Of a stretch of DNA of 64,000 bases, positions 56,011 to 64,000 are shown in pieces (position 1 is the stretch's first letter; each line of letters opens with the position of its first letter). The translations under genes were made by a program, and so were the position numbers. This stretch comes from Galerina marginata (taxonomy: Eukaryota > Basidiomycota > Agaricomycetes > Agaricales > Galerinaceae), in NCBI GenBank assembly GCA_023014335.1, contig JAECYW010000006.1, positions 372,001 through 436,000 on the forward strand. Reading direction: 5' to 3'. Below the pieces are notes generated by a model. The model was not told the DNA's origin and did no database searches. It worked only from the letters and a program-made list of their open reading frames with translations.

Positions 56011-56949
56011 CTCGCATCGGGCCTAGTGACATACACTTCGGAGCTTTCAGGCTGCCTTTTGCATCTCCAGCAAAAAATTGGCGGGAAATATTATTTCCCG
56101 GCCAAAAATGTGTGATATGCATGCCTGGGCCGATGGAAAAAATTGAGTCAAGTTTATGGAAATTGTCCCCCTTCTCCCAATTCATCACCTCCGCCATGAG
56201 GATCGATGAGCGTTGCGAACGCTCAGTGTACGTCAGCTCTTTATATAAACTATAACACGATTCATAACGTATGATTCCCCGCTCTAGGCTCGGCGCTCGG
56301 ACTCCTGGGGAAAGAAGATTGTCAGCACGGCGAGTTTCGAGTCCTTTTCAATTTTTGACCAGCTGAAATCCATCCAAATAGGCCGCCGATTATTCTTTGA
56401 CGCTCGAAGTGCGTCAGCACCTTCTAGACTCTTATATCCCGTGAATCGGCACGGCTGCCAATGCATTACATTCCGTCAATTTCGGTGAGCCAATTCTCTA
56501 CACCCAAGCTACCCCGTTAATAGACGAACGTTCCTCCTCTGACGCTCGAAGATCGTCAGCGCGTACTCTACCCTTTTTTCCGTGAATTTAGCACCCTATA
56601 ATAACATTTGAAGCCGTTAGTTTACTAGCTTTGGAGAGTTCCTTTTTTTCACGGTCTACAGGCGGGGTTCATACTAAGTTTAATATTAAATAAGCAATCG
56701 GCGTGTCCGAATTGCATAGCCACAAGCGCCAAAAGATAGGTGAAAGTAAATGAGGGAATAATGAACTTGATAATAAGTGGGAATTATCTTCTGGTTGAAA
56801 CGGCTGTTTTGAATCTGTAAAATAAATTACACTGAGATTTGGTTGGATTTGGAGGACGTACGCCGGGGAGAACAGGGATGAGAATGACGAGAAGTTGGGG
56901 CGGAAGTAAAGACCTCTTGTGAATTTGTCTGTGTTCCCAATAGCGTTTG
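56011..56949. other. No gene; two CTGACG-type palindromes
   Basis: Palindromes at about 56398-56416 and 56540-56560 belong to the hairpin family CTGACG(C/T)TCGAAG...CGTCAG. Otherwise AT-rich without coding potential. Confidence 0.5.
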
Positions 56950-57660
56950 TTCTTACACATATCTAAGACGTTCTAAGAACGTCAGGTCTTCGACTTTGTA
57001 TTTTAGCACATAAGGTAAGATGAATTCTATTACAGCGGATTGCAAATATAATGGCAGTATCGTAAAAATAGAAACATGTCTCAAATTCGTTCGACTTAGA
57101 GAAATTTGATTGATTTCTGACTTCGTCGTTTTGAGAGTTTGGCAGGCTTGCCTGATGCCCATCCCGAGGGGTCGGGATGGGTTTCTGGCTAGTGGCAGTG
57201 GCTACCTACGTCTTTATTCCTCTCATCCCTCACGTCCCCCCCTTCCCAAGGCTTATAGATTCCCGTACTCTACAGTAGGCCAACAGTAGGCTTGCCCCAA
57301 GATATTGACTGATAAGTAACAGCAAGATGATGGCCGATCTGGCAATTACTGACTGTACTCACGGTGTAAAAGGAGCAGGAGCAAACTGGTGTTGACCGGC
57401 TCAAATGTAGAAAGGCCCAAAAAGACGAAGTCAAAAATCAATTAAAATTTTCTAAGTCGAACGAATTTGAGACATGTTTCTATTTTTACGATACTGCCAT
57501 TATATTTGCAATCCGCTGTAATACACGGAGCTCTTCGTACGACAGGTCTGCGACCAGATAAATTCTATTATTAGACATCCCTATGACGTTCTTCGAACGA
57601 CAGGCTTCCTCTTTGACTTCGTATTTTAGCACATAAGTAAGATAAGATAAGATAAATTTA
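56950..57660. repeat. Fold-back element with 97-bp arms and an outer direct repeat
   Basis: 57031-57127 and 57424-57520 are inverted copies (about 93 of 97 match by eye; core AATGGCAGTATCGTAAAAAT). In addition GTATTTTAGCACATAAG with preceding TTCTxxGAACG hairpins occurs directly repeated near 56967-57015 and 57587-57640. The 296-bp interior has no gene. Confidence 0.75.
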
Positions 57661-58557
57661 TTTAATCAACGTGAGGATATCTTAGCAACGTTGATTCTGA
57701 GCTATTCTTGGGGATGTTCAACGCCCATTCGGAAATCGTGATGTTTGGTCATGTTTATCCCCTGATCAAACGTGAATCTCGTCGCTTCCTGCTTCAGCTT
57801 CTCGAATTTGGGCACACAACTTCGATATTTCGTCCTGTAAAATTGTAGACATTTTTATGTAGCACTAAAGCATCTACAGGTAGAATTTCAGCCAGAAATA
57901 TTAATGTCATTGATGACAATTCCGCTGTTCAAATTTTACCTCAAAAGCATGCAAATGGTCAACTATTCCGCCTTGATAGAAATTCCCCATAACTTCTAAA
58001 AATCATGAAACTCAACAGAATAGATCTTTCGCATATTTTAAGTAGATTAGCCTTCTCATTTTATCATAGCATTCCAAAATTTGAGCAAACGAGCTCATCA
58101 ATGATGCGCATGATGACAGGCCTACCAAAATGTTATCACGATTTTAAAACTTCAGACGTCAGATTTTTCCAAATATAAATGCATTTACATATCGAGGTAG
58201 GTAGTTTCTTCATGCATGCCAAATTTCGTAGCTGTAGGAGGAGAGGAAGTAGTAGATCGGAAACGGTGCAGTCGTGGCTGGTGTGAAAAGCCTCATTTCA
58301 CAGCCATCACAGGCTCGAGGCGCCGTCTGACAGCACCGGACAGGTGCTGACGCCTTTGGATTCAACGTCCTCCCTCGTCCATTCCCTCCACTAAGACGTT
58401 AGCAGAGTTCTAGAAAAAATGCTTTCAAGCAACTCTATGAGCCCGTTTCACATTTCCGCTTGATATTGAATGAGGAAAACCGTGTTTTCTCCGAGAAATT
58501 TATGCTACAGAGCTAATTCATAAATTTTCACAGAAATCGCTTCATAAAACTATTTCT
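57661..58557. other. Intergenic, no gene seen
   Basis: AT-rich. Some GATAAGATAAGATAAAT slippage at its left edge. No feature supported. Confidence 0.4.
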
Positions 58558-58828
58558 TGACATACTGTCCGATTTCATTCAGTTCGTACAAGGGGTGGAC
58601 GTGTGACCCGACTGTCCGAAATTTTGGTTTCGTACACCTTCTAAATTAAGCAGGACCCTGGAGTTTTGGCGCTCATTTTGGACCCTATATTCCCTTATTT
58701 GGGCCCATTTTTGGCCCAGGGTTTGGAACAAAAGCTTTGGGACATGGGACAGGTGTGACATTTAGGACAAATCTGAGGTACCTGTGACGCGGGACGTCCG
58801 AATTGAAGGAAATCGGACAGTATATGGA
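58558..58828. repeat. Fold-back repeat with about 26-bp arms
   Basis: 58561-58586 (CATACTGTCCGATTTCATTC...) and 58799-58826 are inverted copies with a two-base length difference. The 212-bp interior is non-coding. Possibly a small MITE. Confidence 0.6.
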
Positions 58829-59209
58829 ACATATAATGGGTCATAAATCAACCATGGAAGTGCAAGAAAAATGAGCAATTTTTGAGGGTGTGATTTGAGA
58901 TTACGAGTTTTTTACTTTGTAAAAGTGAGTTCTTTTAATCTCGATGGAGGCCAGGAATTTTGAAACCATGTAGATCCTGTTGAACCCCTGGGAAAATTAT
59001 CGTGATGCCATCAGGCCGGGTAACTGGGCCCGTTTGCCGACCTCTTCGGCGGCATCAACATTCCTTCGTCCTTTCTTCCGCCTTTCGTCCTCTGTGCATA
59101 TGGATATGACCTACCCTCTGCAACCAATCCTACCCGGGTGTTGGCTGCCCTTACAATTCAATTTGTCCCTCTCCATCACCTTTCCCTCATGCTGCTAGCT
59201 CATCCTGCG

Positions 59210-60300
59210 GCGTCGAACGTTCACGATTGCTGAACAACGACCTCGACTATTTACAATCAAGGTAAGCAAGCTATCTCACTTCAATATAAAGTAGGACACT
59301 TACTCAATACCCCAGCTCGCAGCCTTCAATCAAGTAACAAGGAAATCGTGCCCCGGCCTTGGCTGGATCATGTCGCAGAGGACGACGGTGTCGGGGACAA
59401 GAAGATTGTGTGCAAAGCTGCTACCTAATCGTGCCGTGCCGAACGATCAGCGATCTTGACTATTTCCAGTCTCTGTAAGCAAGATATCTTACATTAACAT
59501 GAAGTAGGACTCTTACTCACTTGATACTCTTGCAGCCCGGCCTTGTAAACTGTACCCCTAGTCTCTTCAACTTGCACCCGTCGTGTCGCAGAGAAGAACG
59601 ATGTCAGATGGCTTCGTAGACTATTGGACAAGCCGCTACCCGCGGCGCCGAACGATTCAAGACGTTAATAATCGCTGAACGGCAATCTCGACTATTTCCA
59701 AGGTATGCAAGCAATCTCCCATCAACATGAAATATAGCACTCACACAATGCCAATGCAGCCGCAAAAAAATCGTGGCCACGCCATTTACCCTGTCCAACT
59801 CGCGTAAATTGTCGCCCCGTCATTGTCGTCGCATCAAAAACGGAGTCCGGAGTGTTGGCTTCGAATGTTCGCGAAGTTATTGGGCAAAGGTGAGTATACA
59901 TATTCTCGCGTTGTAGGCATGTACTTACAATGCAACTTCTTCTTCCCTCTCCACTACCCTCTCTGCCGTACGTCGTACAAGCCCTCAGCAAATCCTGCGC
60001 CGTCCAAAGTTCACGATCGCTGAACAGCGGTCTCGACTATTTCCAATCAAGGTAAGCAGCTATCTAACGAAAATCGGACACTTACTTTTGCAGCCCTGCT
60101 CGTAGCTTCAAAAACTGACGAATCGTGGCCCGGGCCTCTTCAACTCGCACCGGTCCTGGCTGGGTCATCGTCATCAGGCCAGCACATCGTCCTAGCGGAT
60201 GAAGATGTAAGATATCCTGTGCACATCGAGAAGTAAGCCCGCATTCCAAGCAACGCAATCGAACAAGAAACTTACTCAAACTCATCCGCAGCAGCTGCTA
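59210..60300. repeat. Degenerate tandem array with intron-like cores
   Basis: Units start with TCACGATYGCTGAACARCGR and CTCGACTATTTCCAA-type words and contain GTAAGCAAG...CACTTACTCA...GCAG near 59262, 59475, 59703 and 60052. Spacings are 213, 228 and 349 bp. Each unit therefore carries an intron-like GT..AG segment. No unit-long open frame is preserved. Confidence 0.6.
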
Positions 60301-62020
60301 TGCTTACCCTGTAGCCACGCCGACCGTCAACCTGCCCTCGAATTCGCCAAAGTCGGCCGCATCACTGACTCGTGCTACCCCGCTTTACCTATCAGAAAGG
60401 CCGCAGAGCAAAAAGGACGTCTAAACCTCACCAGATATAACGGCGTCTTCTGCGTGTCCTACAAGGGCATACACTGTGGAAAGCAAACTATTCACATCAA
60501 CATGAATTGTGCACCTACCCACTTGATATCCAAGCAGCCCCAGTCTTTCATCCCCTTAATGTGTTCCAAAACGAAATCGTGGCGCCCTTTGTCGTACGGT
60601 CTTGATGCCCCATTCATTCCCGTTCAACCAACCACCCTCCTTCGCCTATCATCACCTTCTTTGACTTCCATTCAGACCATTCCCAATGAGCAACAGTTCG
60701 TGTCTACACTGACTCAAACCATGTTCGGTCATTGTCTGGTCTCACATTCCTGAAAGGGTGCCTTTGGACGGCAGGAAACGTTATTCCTTTGTGTTTGCTG
60801 CCTGGATAACGATGTGAAGGGTGTACAAGGTTTGCAAGAGGCATTTTAGGAGATGGTGATACCCATGCATCTGTTTGGTGCAGCTCTGAGGTGGGTCCCC
60901 GATCTGTTTTTTATTGAACGCCTGCTTACTTTGTTTCTAACACCCCAGCGAACTCTCGTTACCAGCTCATTACCCAATGTTCAGCCCATACGACCATCGG
61001 GGAAGCTCTGAGGCCGCCGCCGTCATCATTGACGTCTCGCTCCTCTGCGCCGCCTTTGATAACAATGATAAGGGAGCGAACAGTTGCGCGAAGCCCTGAT
61101 CGAGTCGCCTTGACTGCTTTGCATCCGGCCTGCCGAACTCACGCTGCGGGCAGTAGATGACATTGGCATTCATTTGATTAGGAAATGAGCAATGTGCGAT
61201 TCAAGCGTCGAGCGTTTTTCGTACAACCACTTGGCAAGGCTGTGAAGCTTCCGACAGCCTACAAGTCTCAAAAATTGCAGTGTGACTTCTTTATCGTGCT
61301 TTTTCTGGAATTTGGACTTCAGGTTGTATTACCATGTTCAAAAACAAGTATTATTGTACTAAAAATGGCCTTGTATCTGCCATACACATGCAATATGGCC
61401 TCAAGCAAAGTAAAAGACGAGTACTGCCACGCGTAGCGGTGGCCCACAAAACAAGTACTACTTTTAGGACGCGATGACTACATTTTATTGTCGGCAAGAT
61501 TCAGTAGGGATATACCACATGTCTCAGCATATTAAAAGTAGTTGCTGAGCACCATATTTCTTACGCCCGAAGGTAGGCTTGTTTTGGGAAAAGGATGAGG
61601 TGGATGGTTGGGACTTAACCCGCCCTGGAGCAGAGGAAGTTCCGGCATGGGTTAGCGCTGCAGATGACGTTTGATAGGCCATTCGATACTCGCCATGTAA
61701 CAATATTATTTTTCTATCACTATGCGTTTCATTGGGAGATTGAGTCACGTTGACTGAAGTTACCTCGGGGAAACTGAGCAACGTTCCCGGACCTTCTTTG
61801 ACATATGACTCCGAGATTTACCCAAAGGCACTCTGACAAGTGTTTAATCTAAACGAAAAATCTCCACTGTTTTTCCGACGTTTTTGAGCGATAGACTGGG
61901 TATGGACTTGATGTCCAGATGAGCCTTTATAAAGGCAAATGAAAATGGAAGCCCGCATCCTTACCCCCCGGCTGAGCCCTCTATTCTGCAATCCTCGCTT
62001 TAATTCTGCTCTGATTCTCG
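60301..62020. other. No supported gene; one short internal duplication
   Basis: 60790-60850 and 61027-61100 share a diverged block (GCTGCCTGGATAACGATGTGAAGGG versus the CTTTGATAACAATGATAAGGG form), a likely old direct duplication. Open frames are short and unlike known proteins. Confidence 0.4.
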
Positions 62021-62333
62021 CTTCTCTTGGATTGCTTCTCCCCCCTGTCACAGCTCATCTGATATACTCCATGCAAAATATCAGGAAAATGGGAATGGGA
62101 TCAGTCAGGATCTATCTCGCCACAATGTCCAGAGGTTAATATTTCAGCCTGTGGCATTGTGACGTAATATTTTCCCAGAGACCACTTTTCTGATTTTTCT
62201 GCGTGGACCAAACGATGATGTGCAACGTACCTCTCACTTCGCTTGGATTGCTCTTCCCCCCATCACAGCTCATCTCCATGCAAAATATCAGGAAAGCCGG
62301 ATCAGTCAGGATCTATCTCGCCACAATGTCCAG
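62021..62333 (+). repeat. Direct repeat pair of about 100 bp
   Basis: 62021-62132 and 62237-62333 share ATCTATCTCGCCACAATGTC and CCATGCAAAATATCAGGAAA with a small deletion in the second copy. The spacer is about 100 bp. Confidence 0.8.
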
Positions 62334-63880
62334 TGATTCACCATTTTTCCGACATACATAAGTATCATTTAATTGACCTATAAGTCATCTATACTGAGTT
62401 TTATATAATAGTGGTCTCTGTGCATTCAAACACGGATTGTGCCGACTGCACGCATTAAGCGCCCGTACCGCATTAAGCGCGTTCCGTGCCGGATAAAGCC
62501 GATTGCGTGCTACTGTGGCAGTCCTTTTCAAAAAAGACACTGCCAAGCCAACGACCCATTAGTCCATTCCCCCATCTGCCGTGCACCATTGTTCATGTGG
62601 CTATTGCACTGTTCACCCCTTCCGACGATTACTTCCGCCCAGACTTCTCGTTAATTGCATCGCGCGTCGCCTCGACAATCCTCCTCAAAATCCCACTGTA
62701 GTTTTTTTCCTGTCTCAATACGACCGTCTCGTCTTCATGAACCCTTTTTCCTGTCGTTATGCTCATCATTGCTCGCTCCCTTTCACTCCTCCCTATTTCT
62801 CTGACTCATTCTCTTGTATTTTGATTGCCTTATTTGATGTTTATTTTCTACAAGTTACTCCTCCTCCTCCCCCTCGTCCTTTCGTATTTTTACCTCTAAT
62901 TCCAACGCATTTTAGACTATTTAAACACTCCTGTATTATAGTCTATCTACCGTCAATAGTACTCCCGTTTTTCCCTCCAAAAACCGTCCGATTAGCTGGA
63001 TACTTCACTCTCGTTTGCCCTTGTCATCTGCGCCACCCGCCTTTGCTCTCGAACTTCGTCTTCAGCTGTATTCGTCGTTTACGGCTTCGCTAACGCTCCC
63101 AACATTGCTTTGTACTCGAGTACATCGTTAGTATTTTGTTGGTCCTGAGGAACCTCGATTTGCGCCTCAGAACCACTCATTGCGGTTGCGTGTTTTGCGT
63201 TTGGTGCATGACACTAGCGACTTGTAGGTACTTATATCAGTGCCTTACGTGGTTAGACAGTCCAACCGCGATCAGAAAGTCGCATCCTCTGGGAAAGCAG
63301 TTCGCCAAACCGAGAACGCGAACCTTAAACCTCGAACCACGAACCCTCGTCAGATGGCAAATCTCACGGCCAACCCAAGGGCGGACCCGTCATTGATGTC
63401 CGTGTAAGCTACACAGTGTACAACATCGGGCATCTAGCGCTTTCCTTCCTCGTCACTTTTATTTCTGATGCCATGTTGTATCTACCCCGATTGTACCCCG
63501 ATGTTTTAAATATATTGTTTTATTCTCATTTTATTGTGGAAAATGCGCAAGGCACTCGCCCGTTAAAGTTCTGCGATGGGGACAAGGTGGGGACACCCTT
63601 GCCCAGTGGTGCATGGCCTATTGTCCGGGAGGACTTGTGCATCAGAAATGTAAGTATTTCCTATTATTGAAAGCAACTGGAGGCCAGAAAATTACTAGCA
63701 ATGCATTGGTAATTATGAAGAGCCTGGAAGGACGAGGAGCACCGAGTCAATGTGCCTGCGTGCGGCGCAGACAATAAGGGGCGCGTCGGGAAGACGCATT
63801 ATTTATTTATTACATGAAAGGAACTGCATTGCCGTGATGAAGCGCCTTGGTAAACAAGTTCGGGGTACGAGGTACGAGGT
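62334..63880. other. No supported gene; pyrimidine-rich
   Basis: 62560-63120 is C/T-rich with open plus-strand frames of low complexity. Near 63288-63360 an Arg/Glu-type word set (CGAACC repeats) recalls the palindrome at 63881. No domain or RNA gene recognised. Confidence 0.35.
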
Positions 63881-63900
63881 TCGCCGAACCGGTTCGGCGA
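63881..63900. repeat. Perfect 20-bp palindrome
   Basis: TCGCCGAACCGGTTCGGCGA equals its own reverse complement. Preceded by a GGTACGAGGTACGAGGTTCG slippage run. Confidence 0.9.
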
Positions 63901-64000
63901 GCTTTGACCCCAGTGGGCGAGATGTCCTCACCGCGATAGACTGTCTGTGAGGAATCTAATCTAATCTCGTATCGGGCAGTCCGCCCTGGGTCCCATTCTG

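Noticed and set aside
62560..63120. 170-codon plus-strand frame as a membrane protein
   Set aside because: Pyrimidine-rich composition alone produces Phe/Leu/Pro/Ser codons. No conserved motif, good start context or splice pattern supports it.

Overview
The window is nuclear DNA of a filamentous basidiomycete, most likely an Agaricomycete. The protein genes carry many short introns of about 42-83 bp with GT..AG ends and CTAAC/CTGAC branch sites. Several recognisable families are typical of mushrooms: a FunK1 kinase, a Plavaka-type Tnp2 transposase, a basidiomycete DDE transposase, hAT and DIRS-like fragments, and a double-stranded beta-helix (DSBH) dioxygenase pseudogene. I cannot name the species. 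Gene models were built by hand from reading frames and splice sites, and no database was searched.

Layout. 1-4.4 kb: a fold-back repeat cut by the window edge, an F-box-like gene (minus) and a charged-protein remnant (plus). 4.4-7 kb: a broken DDE transposase (minus). 7-11.2 kb: no intact gene; a decayed membrane-protein-like copy, small GC-rich hairpins and degenerate tandem repeats. 11.2-17.3 kb: a MULE-like fold-back element with a 9-bp target duplication, then a complete, apparently very young Copia retrotransposon with identical 423-bp LTRs and a 5-bp target duplication. 17.3-25.7 kb: three minus-strand units in series, namely an intact 546-aa protein of unknown function, an intact FunK1 kinase and a decayed Plavaka/CACTA transposase. 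26.6-29.5 kb: an intact 920-aa protein of unknown function. 31.3-34.3 kb: a second, inverted copy of the membrane-protein remnant, an 11-bp minisatellite and a JmjC dioxygenase gene. 34.6-40.7 kb: a graveyard of hAT, DSBH dioxygenase and DIRS-like reverse-transcriptase pieces.

40.9-53.6 kb is the most unusual part. Four intact-looking multi-exon genes lie in divergent arrangement between two clusters of the near-palindrome CCGACAGGCGG. Leftward: a TET/JBP-like dioxygenase (228 aa) followed by a giant 1,925-aa protein with a Ulp1-type SUMO-protease domain. Rightward: a 710-aa charged protein with VPDGGE repeats, then a 346-aa BAH-PHD chromatin reader. A 257-bp intergenic region with a CACGTG box probably drives both directions. 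I infer that this is one roughly 12.7-kb mobile or selfish unit carrying chromatin- and DNA-modification functions. It is flanked by dead transposon pieces (DIRS-like on the left, RecQ-like helicase on the right). The giant gene also shows a tandem exon-plus-intron duplication.

54.2-64 kb: no convincing gene; inverted repeats, a second copy of the 11-bp minisatellite, a second copy of the 8.7-kb repeat, and an intron-containing tandem array near 59-60 kb.
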